A DNA stretch of 64,000 bases from contig NZ_OW235315.1 of assembly GCF_934924865.1 (NCBI RefSeq), positions 744,001-808,000 on the forward strand, given 5' to 3'. Under the pieces are notes generated by a model. The model saw only the letters and a list, made by a program, of their open reading frames with translations, had not been told where the DNA came from and made no database searches. Below, piece after piece: positions 8,872 through 18,720 of the stretch. The DNA comes from Tepidibacter aestuarii. GTDB taxonomy: Bacteria; Bacillota; Clostridia; Peptostreptococcales; Peptostreptococcaceae. Made by a program: the position numbers and the translations under genes. Each line of letters starts with the position of its first letter. Position 1 is the stretch's first letter.

Positions 8872-10590
8872 ATGCAGTATAAAGACGGAAAATATATAGG
8901 CATAGGAAATGGGTATGGAGGAAATATAGAGCTTGAAGTTGAGATATTAAAAAGTAAAATAAATGATATAGTAGTAATAAGTCATAATGAAACAAAAATT
9001 ATATCAGACCCAGCATTTGAGTATATTATTAAAAATATAATAGAGAAAAATACTATTTTAGTTCCTAATGTATCGGGGTGTTCAATGAGTTCTAGAGGAA
9101 TTAGAGAAGCGGTAAAGAATGCTTTAATAGAAGCTAATGGGGATAGAAAAGAACTAGAAACACTAATATTACAATCGGAAAATCTTGAGAAAATTAATGC
9201 AAAGAAAAGAATTCTAAACTCTGTAGAAAAATTTGATGTAGTAGTTGTCGGAGGTGGAGGAGCTGGTCTTTCAGCTGCAATATCGGCTGCTGATAACGGG
9301 GCAAAAGTTGTATTGCTAGAAAAAATGAATAACTTAGGGGGAAATACACTAGTATCTATGGGTGGAGTTAATATTCCTGAAAATGATGAACAAAAGGAAA
9401 ATGAAATAATAGATAGTAAAGAAAGCTTTTATAATGATATACTTCAAGGTGGAGATCAAGAGAATTACTTAGATCAAGTGGATATTCTTGTACAAAACGC
9501 TTTAGATACATATAGATGGTTAAAAGACGTTGTAGAAGTAGAGTTTAAACCAAAGAAACTTATACATTTTGGAGGACACAAAGTTCCGAGGGCCTCTGTA
9601 TTTAATGGAAAATATGCAATAGAGCTTATATCTAAATTAAAAGCTAAAGCTTTATCACTGGGAGTAGAAATTCTAACCGGAGTAGATTGTAAAAATTTAA
9701 TTTGTGATGATAAAGGAAGAGTAGTTGGGGTTAAATCTAGAGTAGCTGAAAAAGAAATTACTTTTAGTGCTGAGTATGGAGTTATACTTGCAACTGGAGG
9801 ATTTAGTGGAAATATTGAGATGAGAAAGAAATATAATTCTAAGCTTGATGATAGATATAAGACGACTAATGTTAGTGGTGTAACGGGCCATGGCCACATC
9901 ATGAGTGAGCGAGTTGGAGCTAAATTTGTTCATATGAACTACATCCAAACTTTTCCTATTTGCAATCCAAACACAGGAGAACTTTCTCATGTAGGAGGAT
10001 CTAGATTTGATGGAGCTATACTAGTAAATAAATCTGGAAAAAGATTTGTAGAAGAGTTAGAGAGAAGAGATGTTGTTTCGGAAAATATATTAGCTCAAGA
10101 AGGACAAGTTGCTTATTTGATTTGGGGAAAAGAAATTGAGACTATAGGAAATGGAACAATAAATCATAAGGCAGAAGCAAAAAGACTTATGAAAGATAAC
10201 CTATTTGGAGAGTTCAAGACTATAGAAGATGGAGCGCAGTTCTTCAAACTAGATAAAGATACTTTGAGAAAGACTATAGAAGATTATAATAATTATGTGA
10301 AAATTGGTAAGGATGAAGAGTTTAATAGAAGAGGAAATTTAGTATCAATAAGTGAAGGTCCTTATTATATTCAAGTAGTAGCTCCTGCAGTTCATCACAC
10401 AATGGGTGGCGTAAAAATCAATAATAAAAATCAAGTAGAAAAAGCAGATAAAACTATAATTCAGGGATTATATGCTGCTGGAGAAATAGTAGGAGGAACT
10501 CATGGTACAAATAGGCTTGGAGGAAATGCTATAACAGAGGTTTTAGTATTTGGTAAAAGAGCTGGAGAAAGTATTGTAATTAACAAATAA
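8872..10590 (+). CDS. FMN-binding/FAD flavoprotein reductase (fumarate/urocanate reductase-like)
   Basis: 572 residues. An N-terminal FMN-binding domain (about 1-85) contains SGCSMSSRGIREAV, with serine at the place where related proteins carry the FMN-linked threonine. A linker leads to an FAD_binding_2 domain opening with VVVVGGGGAGLSAAISAAD (~residue 122). The substrate-loop motifs APAVHHTMGGVKIN and AAGEIVGGTHGTNRLGGNA are conserved. Family members reduce double bonds of fumarate, urocanate, methacrylate or related acids. There is no signal peptide and no heme motif, so it is cytosolic. The acceptor cannot be named from sequence. Monocistronic, between a promoter and the terminator at 10608. 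Confidence 0.88.
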   Translation: MQYKDGKYIGIGNGYGGNIELEVEILKSKINDIVVISHNETKIISDPAFEYIIKNIIEKNTILVPNVSGCSMSSRGIREAVKNALIEANGDRKELETLILQSENLEKINAKKRILNSVEKFDVVVVGGGGAGLSAAISAADNGAKVVLLEKMNNLGGNTLVSMGGVNIPENDEQKENEIIDSKESFYNDILQGGDQENYLDQVDILVQNALDTYRWLKDVVEVEFKPKKLIHFGGHKVPRASVFNGKYAIELISKLKAKALSLGVEILTGVDCKNLICDDKGRVVGVKSRVAEKEITFSAEYGVILATGGFSGNIEMRKKYNSKLDDRYKTTNVSGVTGHGHIMSERVGAKFVHMNYIQTFPICNPNTGELSHVGGSRFDGAILVNKSGKRFVEELERRDVVSENILAQEGQVAYLIWGKEIETIGNGTINHKAEAKRLMKDNLFGEFKTIEDGAQFFKLDKDTLRKTIEDYNNYVKIGKDEEFNRRGNLVSISEGPYYIQVVAPAVHHTMGGVKINNKNQVEKADKTIIQGLYAAGEIVGGTHGTNRLGGNAITEVLVFGKRAGESIVINK

Positions 10591-10607
10591 ATATAGTTAA
10601 ATATACT

Positions 10608-10642
10608 ACAGTCATATTTTAATTAATATGGCTGTTTTTTTA
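10608..10642 (+). terminator. Terminator of flavoprotein gene
   Basis: ACAGTCATATT pairs with AATATGGCTGT and is followed by T7, shortly after the stop codon at 10590. Confidence 0.8.
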
Positions 10643-10751
10643 TTTAAGGAAATTATAAATAATTTAAAAGTTTTTGTATACTTTTTTGTTCTTAATTAGT
10701 TATATATATGTAATTTACTTTGTTAATAATTAATAAATGAAAGGAGGAATC

Positions 10752-10895
10752 ATGGATTTAGAATACTACTTTAAAGAAAAAATGAATCTTTTATATAAAT
10801 ATCTTTAAAAAATAGGAGCAAATGAATAGGATGCGCAAGATATAGTTCAAGAAACATTTTATAAATACGCAAATAGTAGCAATTATAGATTCTAA
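10752..10895 (+). pseudogene. Remnant of an ECF sigma factor (N-terminal region)
   Basis: An ATG behind a good AAAGGAGG site opens a frame reading MDLEYYFKEKMNLLYKYL, TAA, KIGANE, TAG, DAQDIVQETFYKYANSS. The 'DAQDIVQETFYKY' stretch is the region 2 signature of ECF sigma factors (usual form ANEEDAQDIVQETF). Two in-frame stops (TAA and TAG, so not selenocysteine) and loss of regions 3 and 4 show that the gene is dead. It runs directly into a fragment of a different protein at 10870. Confidence 0.75.
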
Positions 10896-11124
10896 TCAAA
10901 GTAAGTTTTTGCAAAGCTATTATAAACTAAGAAGACCTAATGAATATATAGGAGCGATAAAATGTACAAATGGTGTATTAGAAAATACACTGGAATATAC
11001 AACTTATAAAATAATAGATAATAAACCTGTATATAATGGAACTTACACTTTAGAAATTAATATATTTGATAAAAAAGTTGGAGGCCTAGGTTATGACGAG
11101 GGATATGTGAGAAATTATAAGTAG
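10870..11124 (+). pseudogene. C-terminal fragment of an unidentified protein
   Basis: An open frame with no credible start reads QIVAIIDSNQSKFLQSYYKL and ends GYDEGYVRNYK. It contains a beta-rich stretch around VYNGTYTLEINIF. It overlaps the dead ECF sigma fragment in a different frame and looks like the tail of a secreted or anti-sigma-like partner fused to it by deletion. A TTG at 10909 is possible but has no ribosome site. Family not recognised. Confidence 0.45.
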
Positions 11125-11360
11125 TTTCTGTTTACCTTATTCTATTAGTTATTTTAATCTTAAATTAAGCTATCAACAAGAAACATATATGAAAACTAAT
11201 ATGAGATTATTTCAATAAACTCCTTGCATAGGTAAATAAATATAAATATGTTATTGAATGGAAGAGAGATTTTGTTATATACTTATCTGGTATGATAAAA
11301 TTTAATAATTTAATAACCTAATAATATTTGGAATTCAAAATGAAAGCAGGGGTATAAACA

Positions 11361-13016
11361 ATGTTTGGATTAAAAAAAACTATACAAAATTTATTAAAAC
11401 AAAAATTAGGACTTCTTTTATTATTGCCAGTATTATCTATTAGTGTTACTTTTTTTGGTATTTCATATTTAGAAAAATTATCAACAATGCAGTCTTTAGA
11501 GAGAGATCATATTGGATTGGTATGGGAAAATAAATATTACTTGCAAAAGTATACTCAAACAAATGATCTAGATTATTTAAGAAAATTCTACGAAAAACAA
11601 AAAGAATTACAAACAAAACCTAAAGATTTCATAGATATGGTAACTAAACTAGATAGATTAATTTTACCGTCAGATATGGAAGAAGGCGATTATTGGTGTT
11701 ATAAAGATGTTGAAGATCAGGAAAATTGGGTATTAAATGTTAAGAATTATGAAGCAAAAAAAATAGATTTAGTAAAATTTATAGAGTCTGAAGAGAAGAT
11801 ATTTAAAGAAATTGAAAAGAATAGCCATGCATTCCATGACCTCTTTGCAAAAGTTCAAAGAAAAGTTCGATTAATAGTGATAAGTTGTATTATGTTAATA
11901 AATTTAATAACATTGATTATTATGTGTAGAACAATCATTCCATTGCGTAAAAAATTGAACATATTGAATCAAAAGGCTAACCAGATTGCTGAAGGAAATT
12001 TGAAAATTATAGAGGATGAGTTTGGTGAAGATGAGATAGGAGCCTTATCAAGTGCTTTTAATAAAATGACAATTAATTTAAGAAATCTTATTAAAGAAGT
12101 TGTAATTAATAGTAAAGAAGTTAGTTTTTCAAATAAGCAACTTAATGATATTGTTGAAGAAATTAATATTCAAATACAAAATATCAATGTAGGAACTCAA
12201 GAAATTACTTCAAGTATGGAGGAAACAAGTAACTCTGCTGAAGAGGTAAATAATTTTAGTAGAGAAATATATAATTTTGCAAAAAAACTGTCACAAAAAG
12301 CAGAGGAAGGAAATTGTTCAGCAAAAGAGATTGGAATACGTGCTGAAAAAATGAAAAACAGTGCAGAAGAATCAAGGAACGTTGCTACAGCTATATATAA
12401 AGAAAAACAAGATAGTATTTTAATATCGATAGAACAAGGAATGGTAGTAAAAGAAATTGAAAAAATGGCCGGTGAAATTTCTGCTATTGCTGAACAAACT
12501 AATTTATTAGCTTTAAATGCTGCTATAGAAGCAGCAAGAGCTGGAGAGCAAGGGATAGGATTTGCAGTTGTATCAGAAGAAATACGTAAATTATCTGAGC
12601 AAGTTTCAGATACAGTGTCAGATATTCAAACTGTAATTAACCAGGTTCAGGATGCATTTAGAAACTTAGTAGAAAATACAAATGGCATATTAAAATTTAT
12701 TGATGAAAAAGTTATTTTAGATTATCAAGTTTTGGTTGATACGGGAGTACAGTATTTAAAAGATGCAGAATTTGTAGGTGGGTTGTTAGGTGATTTTTTA
12801 GTTAGTTCAGATCAGATATCAACATATATAGAACAAGTTAATTTAGCCATAGAATCTGTTGGAAGTGCTGTAGAACAAGTTACTGCGAGTACTGAAGCGA
12901 TATCTGGGAATATTACTGAAACTACAAAAACTATTAAAGAAGTAAATGAAGTTACTCAAAATCAAACCTTATTATCACAAAGACTAAACAGCTTTGTATT
13001 GAAATTTAAAATTTAA
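11361..13016 (+). CDS. Methyl-accepting chemotaxis protein
   Basis: 551 residues. TM1 is near 16-36, followed by an extracytoplasmic helical region (~37-170), TM2 (~172-192), a HAMP linker (~195-245) and a long signalling coiled coil. The hairpin tip [35 protein letters not shown] is the conserved CheA/CheW contact region (given here as positions ~375-410). The ligand domain is a small four-helix type without a recognisable Cache or PAS motif. The protein should couple an external signal to the flagellar or pilus chemotaxis machinery. No CheR-tether pentapeptide at the C-terminus. Monocistronic. Confidence 0.93.
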   Translation: MFGLKKTIQNLLKQKLGLLLLLPVLSISVTFFGISYLEKLSTMQSLERDHIGLVWENKYYLQKYTQTNDLDYLRKFYEKQKELQTKPKDFIDMVTKLDRLILPSDMEEGDYWCYKDVEDQENWVLNVKNYEAKKIDLVKFIESEEKIFKEIEKNSHAFHDLFAKVQRKVRLIVISCIMLINLITLIIMCRTIIPLRKKLNILNQKANQIAEGNLKIIEDEFGEDEIGALSSAFNKMTINLRNLIKEVVINSKEVSFSNKQLNDIVEEINIQIQNINVGTQEITSSMEETSNSAEEVNNFSREIYNFAKKLSQKAEEGNCSAKEIGIRAEKMKNSAEESRNVATAIYKEKQDSILISIEQGMVVKEIEKMAGEISAIAEQTNLLALNAAIEAARAGEQGIGFAVVSEEIRKLSEQVSDTVSDIQTVINQVQDAFRNLVENTNGILKFIDEKVILDYQVLVDTGVQYLKDAEFVGGLLGDFLVSSDQISTYIEQVNLAIESVGSAVEQVTASTEAISGNITETTKTIKEVNEVTQNQTLLSQRLNSFVLKFKI

Positions 13017-13019
13017 AAT

Positions 13020-13077
13020 TAAATACCTATAATGTAAGAGGTTGTGGATTAAACCCCTTTCATTATAGGTATTTTTA
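13020..13077. terminator. Bidirectional terminator between MCP and SDR genes
   Basis: AAATACCTATAATG and CATTATAGGTATTT are complementary arms around a ~28-base loop, with T-rich flanks on both strands, between two convergent genes. Confidence 0.75.
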
Positions 13078-13797
13078 TTATGAATCTTGTCTTGTAGTAG
13101 CAATTACTATTTCTCTTATACATATATTTTGAGGCTGTGAATAAGCAAAACTGATAGTATTTGCAATATCTTCTGCTTGTAAACCTCCCCCTATTTCTTT
13201 TTTCCAATCTTTATAGGTGCTTTTTATATCATCTGAAGTTGTATGGCTTAAAAGGTTAGTTTCAACTACACCAGGAGCTATAGTTATCATTCTAACATTA
13301 TGATTAGATACTTCCTCTCTTATATTTTCAGTTATAGCATGTACAGCAAATTTTGTACCACAATAAGCTGAGTGATTAGGGAATGTTTTTCTTCCTGCTA
13401 TTGAACTTATATTTATAATTGTTCCTTCATTTCTCTTTATCATGTCATCTAATACAACATGAATTTCATTTAATACTCCCATAATATTTACATCTAGCAT
13501 TTTTTTCCATTCATCAGGATTTTGATTTTGAGCTTCTCCAAGCAACATGATTCCTGCACAATTCACTAAACAATCAACTTTACCGTACTTTTCTTCAGCT
13601 CCAGCCACCGCTTCTTTAATTGATTGAACATCTGTTACATCTACACTTTTACAAATTGTATTTGGAAGATTTAATTCCATTAATTTTTCTTTGTTTCTAG
13701 ATAATAATAATAAAGGATGATCTTCATTAGATAATTTAATAGCAGTTGCTCTTCCTATACCAGAGCTTGCGCCAGTGATAACGATTAATTTTTTCAT
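13078..13797 (-). CDS. Short-chain dehydrogenase/reductase (SDR)
   Basis: 239 residues with the classical SDR layout: cofactor motif TGASSGIGRA at ~9-18, NCAGI near residue 85, catalytic Ser in INISSIAG and YCGTKFA (YxxxK). The basic residue after the glycine motif (LLSRNKEKL) suggests NADP(H) preference. Substrate unknown. It is divergent from the HxlR regulator at 14008, across a 210-bp shared promoter region, which suggests that this regulator controls it. GGAGG ribosome site before the ATG at 13797. Confidence 0.9.
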   Translation of the reverse strand: MKKLIVITGASSGIGRATAIKLSNEDHPLLLLSRNKEKLMELNLPNTICKSVDVTDVQSIKEAVAGAEEKYGKVDCLVNCAGIMLLGEAQNQNPDEWKKMLDVNIMGVLNEIHVVLDDMIKRNEGTIINISSIAGRKTFPNHSAYCGTKFAVHAITENIREEVSNHNVRMITIAPGVVETNLLSHTTSDDIKSTYKDWKKEIGGGLQAEDIANTISFAYSQPQNICIREIVIATTRQDS

Positions 13798-14007
13798 AGT
13801 ATAACCTCCAGTTTTATTTTGATATTAAATATTGATATATTAATTGAAGTCTAGTATTCTAGAACAGTATTACTTATTAAGATTTGAACAGTTTGCAAAC
13901 TTCATGATTTGATTATAATAAATGAAAAAGATATTGTTAAGTATGCACTTTTTTTGAATATAGTAACAAGAAGGTAACTATTGAGTTGATTTTAGGAGGT
14001 AAAAACA

Positions 14008-14355
14008 TTGAAGTATAAAGAAGTAGTATGTGAAATGGAAGTGACTTTAGATATGATAAGTGGAAAATGGAAACCACTAATATTATATTTTTTAGGACAA
14101 GAGGGTACAAAACGATTCGGGCAGATAAAAATATTTATAGATAAAATTTCTCACAAATCTTTAACTAATCAGCTGAGAGAATTAGAAGAAGATGGATTGG
14201 TGGAAAGAGTAGTATATCCTGAGGTTCCACCAAAAGTAGAATATAGTTTGACAAAAAAGGGAAAAACACTATTACCTATTTTAGAATCAATGTGCGAATG
14301 GGGAGAAAAAAATATGGATAAAAGGTACAGGCTTATTAATCCTCTTTGTGATTAG
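14008..14355 (+). CDS. HxlR-family winged-helix regulator
   Basis: 115 residues: [22 protein letters not shown], then [19 protein letters not shown] and [19 protein letters not shown]. This is the standard HxlR (PF01638) winged-helix pattern, including the N-terminal Cys that some members use for redox or aldehyde sensing. TTG start eight bases after AGGAGGT. It is divergent from the SDR gene, a common arrangement in which the regulator controls the reductase; that target is inferred. Confidence 0.9.
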   Translation: MKYKEVVCEMEVTLDMISGKWKPLILYFLGQEGTKRFGQIKIFIDKISHKSLTNQLRELEEDGLVERVVYPEVPPKVEYSLTKKGKTLLPILESMCEWGEKNMDKRYRLINPLCD

Positions 14356-14443
14356 GTTGTTACCATAATATGGATTATTTGCAACGTGCTTGAATATATA
14401 AAACTGCTTGAGTATGTAAAATCTGTTAGAAAAGGAGTTATAT

Positions 14444-14881
14444 ATGAAAAAAATTTCTAGGATATTAAGTAGTATATTTTTAGTAATGTATATAAGCTAC
14501 CTATTGAATTTAGTCTTTTTTAGCACACATTATGGAAGAGGGTATTTTCATAGAAGCTATAACTTCATTCCTTTTAAAACAATTGTAGAGTACATATTTT
14601 TCTCACATAATTTAAATGCAACATTTGTAAATATAGCTGGAAACATATTAGCTTTTGTACCAATGGGATTTTTGACTCCAATTGCATTCAATAGAATTAA
14701 TAAATTTAAAGATATAGCTATACTCTCTTTGATTGCAACAATTTCTATTGAGATAATACAATGTATAATTGGAGTAGGTACTTGTGATATTGATGATGTG
14801 ATTTTAAACTGGATAGGTGGCATTATAGGATTTCACATATACATAGTTATATTAAAGAAGATTAAAAATAATCCCTATTAG
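14444..14881 (+). CDS. VanZ-like membrane protein
   Basis: 145 residues with four hydrophobic segments. It carries the VanZ-family signatures NFIPFKTI (residues ~42-49), NIAGNILAFVPMGF (~64-77) and CDIDDVILNWIGGIIGF near the C-terminus. VanZ-like proteins are membrane proteins of poorly defined function; the name comes from low-level teicoplanin resistance. No resistance genes are nearby, so no resistance role should be assumed. Ribosome site AAGGAG before the ATG. The stop codon lies inside an inverted repeat (14868-14892). Confidence 0.88.
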   Translation: MKKISRILSSIFLVMYISYLLNLVFFSTHYGRGYFHRSYNFIPFKTIVEYIFFSHNLNATFVNIAGNILAFVPMGFLTPIAFNRINKFKDIAILSLIATISIEIIQCIIGVGTCDIDDVILNWIGGIIGFHIYIVILKKIKNNPY

Positions 14882-14892
14882 TAGGGATTATC
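14868..14892. terminator. Hairpin between VanZ and isochorismatase genes
   Basis: TAATCCCTA and TAGGGATTA flank a four-base loop and include the VanZ stop codon. There is no U-run on the plus strand, so terminator function is uncertain. Confidence 0.45.
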
Positions 14893-14935
14893 TGATTTCT
14901 CGGGAAATAAAGAGTTATATTAAATCGGTTGGAAT

Positions 14936-15469
14936 TTATCTGAAATCTATTTCTTCAGTAGTCTTTAATTCTACAAATCTTCCACCTAAAATATTGTTGT
15001 GATGTTGGATGATTTGAGAAGCATCTAATACTTTACTATCGAAAGTACTATGAGCATCTTGTGCTAAAATATTCTTATACTTCATGCTGAATGCACTTCT
15101 ACAAGTAGTATCTATGCAGAATTCTGTTTGCATACCAGTAATAACTAATTTACTAATTTCTTGTTCTTGTAACACATCATTTAGAACTGTTTTATAGAAA
15201 GAATCCCATGTTTTTTTCTCTACAATGGTTTCTGTTTCTAATGGCTCGACTCGAGGATGTATCTTCCAAGTTGACTTTCCTTTACCAAATTCATCATCGT
15301 CTTTACCAGTATGTTGAATAAATATTACTGCTGTATTTGTTGAACGTGCCCTTTGCAATAACTTATAGATATTATCTAATACTTTCTCTCCATTGTACAA
15401 AGTAGCATCTTCATATGAAAACATTGCAACTTGTACATCTACAATTAATAACGCTGTTTTATTATTCAT
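14936..15469 (-). CDS. Isochorismatase-family cysteine hydrolase
   Basis: 177 residues. The catalytic Asp is in ALLIVDVQVAMF (residues ~6-17), the Lys in the VEKKTWDSF region and the Cys in VITGMQTEFCIDTTCRSAF, giving the D-K-C triad of the family. Members hydrolyse isochorismate, nicotinamide or small amides; the substrate here is unassigned and the protein most resembles the generic 'cysteine hydrolase' branch. I chose the ATG at 15469 because GAGGGTTG upstream is its ribosome site; the in-frame GTG at 15484 lies within that site. Confidence 0.88.
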   Translation of the reverse strand: MNNKTALLIVDVQVAMFSYEDATLYNGEKVLDNIYKLLQRARSTNTAVIFIQHTGKDDDEFGKGKSTWKIHPRVEPLETETIVEKKTWDSFYKTVLNDVLQEQEISKLVITGMQTEFCIDTTCRSAFSMKYKNILAQDAHSTFDSKVLDASQIIQHHNNILGGRFVELKTTEEIDFR

Positions 15470-15679
15470 TAAATCAACCCTCACTTTCTTTTTTGTATTT
15501 TATACAATGATTTTCAAATTATTCCATTTAAATAGTATACACTAAATATATACATTTGAAATATTTAGAATAAAAACTTTTTTATTTTAATACACCTTAG
15601 TATATGGTAAAATTTGAGAAATTAAAATTTAGAATATAATTAAATGTTTCGTAAATCAAAGTACCTATAGGGGGCGGTT

Positions 15680-16186
15680 ATGATGGTTGAATTTGAAACA
15701 GATAGATTGATATTAAGAACATTGAAAGTAGAAGATCTAGAATATGCAATGGATTTTTGGGGGAATTCAGAAGTTATGAGATATTGCGGTAAGTCAGGGA
15801 ATAGACAACGATTAACAGAAGTAATAGATTTTTATATAAGCCTTCAGAATGAAAAAAGATTTTCTCCTTATGCAGTAATCTTAAAAGAAAATAGGAAAAT
15901 AATAGGGGCTTGTGGCTTTAATCCTACAGGCAATGACTGTGAAATTGAACTTATATATCATTTTGCAAAAGAATATTGGGGTAAAGGCTATGCTACTGAA
16001 GCAGCACAGTCATGCGTTGATTATGCTTATAATAATCTAAAGATTAATAAAATTATTGCATCAATAGATCCAAGAAACAAAAATTCAAAAAAAATACTGG
16101 AAAAGCTGGGATTTGAATATAAATATATAAAGTGGTGTGAGGAAACAAAACAAGAAGATCAATATTTTGAATTAAGTAGATTATAA
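15680..16186 (+). CDS. GNAT acetyltransferase (RimJ/RimL type)
   Basis: 168 residues beginning FETDRLILRTLKVEDLEYAM, with the acetyl-CoA loop YWGKGYATEAAQSCVDYAYN and the late motif IDPRNKNSKKILEKLGFEY. These mark the RimJ/RimL-like GNAT subfamily, which acetylates N-termini of ribosomal proteins or small amines. Two adjacent ATGs (15680 and 15683) follow AGGGGGCGG; either could start. The serine hydrolase gene follows 30 bp downstream and may be cotranscribed. Confidence 0.88.
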   Translation: MMVEFETDRLILRTLKVEDLEYAMDFWGNSEVMRYCGKSGNRQRLTEVIDFYISLQNEKRFSPYAVILKENRKIIGACGFNPTGNDCEIELIYHFAKEYWGKGYATEAAQSCVDYAYNNLKINKIIASIDPRNKNSKKILEKLGFEYKYIKWCEETKQEDQYFELSRL

Positions 16187-16218
16187 TTTATTCAGTAAAA
16201 AATACAGGGGGTATGTTT

Positions 16219-17262
16219 ATGAGGATTGAATCATTAGATATAAAAAAAATAATAAAAAAAACAAAAGAGGACAGAAATTTTCATGGAGTAGTTTCGGTAT
16301 CGCAAGACAATCAACTTATATTTGGAAAAGGATATGGATATGCAAATAGGAATCAAAAAAATAATAACACTCTAAATACAAGATTTGGGATAGCTTCTGG
16401 TTGCAAAATATTTACGGCAGTAGCTATTTGTCAATTAGTTCAAAAAGGTTTAATTTCTTTTGATACCATGTTGAATGACTGCTTAGATATTAGTTTTCCA
16501 AATTTTGATTCTGATATTACAATAAACCATTTACTTACACATACTTCAGGAATATTAGATTATTTTGATGAATCTGTTATGGATAATTATGAAGCTTTGT
16601 GGGACGACATACCTATGTATAAAATGAAAAACTGCAACGATTTTTTACCATTATTCCAAAATAATAAAATGAAATTTTCTCCAGGTGAAAAATTCGATTA
16701 TAATAATGCAGGATACATATTATTAGGCTTGATAATTGAACAACAAACAGGAATGAAATTTCAAGATTATATACAAAAAAATATATTTGATGTATGTAAT
16801 ATGGATGATTCAGGTTATTTTTCATTGGATAAGTTACCTGAAAGATGTGCACATGGTTATATTGAAAACGAAGAAAATAATATATGGAGAACAAATGTAT
16901 ATTCTATACCTATAATTGGAGGTCCTGACGGAGGGGCATTTGTTACAGCTTTAGATATTACAAAGTTTTGGAAGGCTTTATTTGATAACAGATTATTAGA
17001 TAAGAATACTACTGAAAAACTATTAACACCACAGGCAGAATCTGGAGATGATTGCTACTATGGTTTTGGTGTATGGGTTACAAAAAAGGAAGGAAAAATC
17101 TATAAGTATTGTATAATGGGCAGGGATCCAGGGGTAAGCTTTAGATCATCAATATATATAGATAACAATATTCAGGTTAATGTTTTAGGGAATACTAATT
17201 GGGGGGGATATGCTATTACAAACAGAATAGAAGAAGAACTTATAAAAACAATCTATTATTAA
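16219..17262 (+). CDS. Beta-lactamase-family serine hydrolase (class C-like fold)
   Basis: 347 residues. The active-site SxxK is SGCK in FGIASGCKIFTAVA, and YNNAG supplies the Tyr-x-Asn motif (PGEKFDYNNAGYILLG). This is the class C beta-lactamase/D,D-peptidase/esterase fold. No signal peptide is visible, so it is probably cytosolic and closer to esterase or aminopeptidase members than to secreted beta-lactamases; drug resistance should not be assumed. ATG at 16219 was chosen, because GGGGG at 16207-16211 abuts the earlier in-frame ATG at 16213. Confidence 0.85.
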   Translation: MRIESLDIKKIIKKTKEDRNFHGVVSVSQDNQLIFGKGYGYANRNQKNNNTLNTRFGIASGCKIFTAVAICQLVQKGLISFDTMLNDCLDISFPNFDSDITINHLLTHTSGILDYFDESVMDNYEALWDDIPMYKMKNCNDFLPLFQNNKMKFSPGEKFDYNNAGYILLGLIIEQQTGMKFQDYIQKNIFDVCNMDDSGYFSLDKLPERCAHGYIENEENNIWRTNVYSIPIIGGPDGGAFVTALDITKFWKALFDNRLLDKNTTEKLLTPQAESGDDCYYGFGVWVTKKEGKIYKYCIMGRDPGVSFRSSIYIDNNIQVNVLGNTNWGGYAITNRIEEELIKTIYY

Positions 17263-17356
17263 AGGCTACAGTATAAAATAATACAATTGGACTAAAACCT
17301 TGGTAAATATTAGAATTATAAAGTGTAATCATAATATTTATAAGGGGGCTCAAAAG

Positions 17357-17911
17357 ATGTATAAAACAAGAAATCTAACTTTTGTTGCTATGGGTATAGT
17401 TATAAATATAGTATTTGGAACAGTAGTAAGTATGATAAAAATCCCTTTATTATTTTTAGATACTATAGGAACCGTATTTATAGCAGCTATACTTGGACCA
17501 TGGTATGGTGCTGTAGCTGGAGGGCTTACTAATATTATTCAAGGGATAATAACTAATCCTAAATCTATGCCTTTTGCTTTGGTTAACATAGCTATTGGCT
17601 TGATTGTGGGATATATATGCAAAAAAAGACAATTTAACTTTCAAACTGCACTTATAGCAGGGATGATATTAGCTATAGTAGCTCCACTAATAGGAACTCC
17701 AATTGCTATTTATGTATTTGGAGGTATTACAGGAGATGGAAATGATGTAATATTTACATGGCTTTTAACATCTGGAAAAACTATATTTTCAGCGGCATTC
17801 ATACCTAGAATAACAGGGAATATACTAGACAAAATTGCAACATGTTTATTTGTATCATTTTTATTGAAAAGATTACCAAAAAAATATACAAGAAAACAAG
17901 GTAACATTTAA
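17357..17911 (+). CDS. ECF transporter S component
   Basis: 184 residues with about five to six hydrophobic segments. GPWYGAVAGGLTNIIQGI is the family's typical small-residue-rich stretch for contact with the ECF energising module, and the order of helices fits PF12822-like S components. S components bind a vitamin or other micronutrient and share a separate EcfAAT module, which is not encoded in this window. Ligand unknown. ATG at 17357 follows AAGGGGG. The TudS-like gene starts 12 bp after its stop, so the two are likely cotranscribed. Confidence 0.8.
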   Translation: MYKTRNLTFVAMGIVINIVFGTVVSMIKIPLLFLDTIGTVFIAAILGPWYGAVAGGLTNIIQGIITNPKSMPFALVNIAIGLIVGYICKKRQFNFQTALIAGMILAIVAPLIGTPIAIYVFGGITGDGNDVIFTWLLTSGKTIFSAAFIPRITGNILDKIATCLFVSFLLKRLPKKYTRKQGNI

Positions 17912-17923
17912 GGGGATGACATA

Positions 17924-18421
17924 GTGTACCGACAAGGAAAAGTAGTATTTTTATCACATTGTATTTTAAATCAAAACTCAGTCGTAAAGCCTTTAGCTAG
18001 AGCTAAGGGAGGCTACAATAAGATAGTTGAAGAAATAATAAAAAGAGATATAGGAATATATCAAATAATGTGTCCAGAAAATAAATATCTAGGACTTGAT
18101 AGACTACCTAAAACTAAAGAAGAGTATGATAATGAAGATTATAGAGATATATGCAAAGGGATAGCTTATGAAGTTGTTACGGATATTGAAAAATACATAA
18201 ATAATTCAAATAAAGTATTAGGAATAATAGGTATAAGTGAAAGCCCTACTTGTAGCTATAATAAAAACAAAGGTATATTATTTGAAGAAATATTTTATTT
18301 ATTAAATAAGAAAAGTATTTATATACCTGTATTAAATGTATCAACAAATTATGTAGAAGAAAAAGAAAATAAAAAATTAATAGATGAATTAATAGAGTTT
18401 TTAGATAATAATAAAAAATAA
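17924..18421 (+). CDS. TudS-related putative desulfidase (CD3072-like)
   Basis: 165 residues from GTG after AAGGGGATG. Conserved cysteines occur in FLSHCILNQNSVVKP (residues ~8-22), QIMCPENKYLGLDRLP and ISESPTCSY. This spacing of three cysteines and the SxCxxN start match the DUF523/TudS group, whose characterised member binds a [4Fe-4S] cluster and desulfurates 2-thiouracil. The specific subgroup is the short version I recall from C. difficile. Activity on a thiolated nucleobase or related compound is inference. Its ECF S-component neighbour hints at salvage of a small heterocycle. Confidence 0.7.
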   Translation: MYRQGKVVFLSHCILNQNSVVKPLARAKGGYNKIVEEIIKRDIGIYQIMCPENKYLGLDRLPKTKEEYDNEDYRDICKGIAYEVVTDIEKYINNSNKVLGIIGISESPTCSYNKNKGILFEEIFYLLNKKSIYIPVLNVSTNYVEEKENKKLIDELIEFLDNNKK

Positions 18422-18469
18422 GTTTTATTGACAAAATAATAATAAATATATTTATAAACAGGGAATTAG

Positions 18470-18622
18470 GATAAATGGAGTGATATTAAGGGATGGGAGT
18501 TTAAAAGTTCTTTAATTAATGAAGTCTTGTTTGAATTAGATGAAAAGAATATAAGTTTCATCATATATGAAAAGTACAATAGTGAAGTCGAAAAATTATT
18601 AAATAAATATATTCAAGTATAA
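18470..18622 (+). pseudogene. Possible C-terminal gene remnant
   Basis: A 50-codon open stretch without an acceptable start codon reads DKWSDIKGWEFKSSLINEVL and continues FELDEKNISFIIYEKYNSEV to a TAA. Codon use is like that of its neighbours. It sits in the 299-bp gap between the TudS-like gene and the FAD oxidase and may be the tail of a lost gene. Family not recognised. Confidence 0.3.
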
Positions 18623-18720
18623 AATATCTACTTAAATTGATAGATACTTTTTTAGAATTGAAATTAATTTATAAGGTTAAACTAAACACATATTAAAATT
18701 GAGAATTAGAGGTGTAATTC

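Noticed and set aside
10806..10832. Selenocysteine or readthrough in the ECF sigma frame
   Set aside because: The in-frame stops are TAA and TAG, not TGA, and the rest of the protein is missing.
14444..14881. Glycopeptide resistance (vanZ) locus
   Set aside because: Only a VanZ-like membrane protein is present; no vanHAX or regulators nearby.
16219..17262. Beta-lactam resistance gene
   Set aside because: It has the SxxK and YxN motifs of the fold but no signal peptide and no resistance-type context; serine hydrolase is the safer call.
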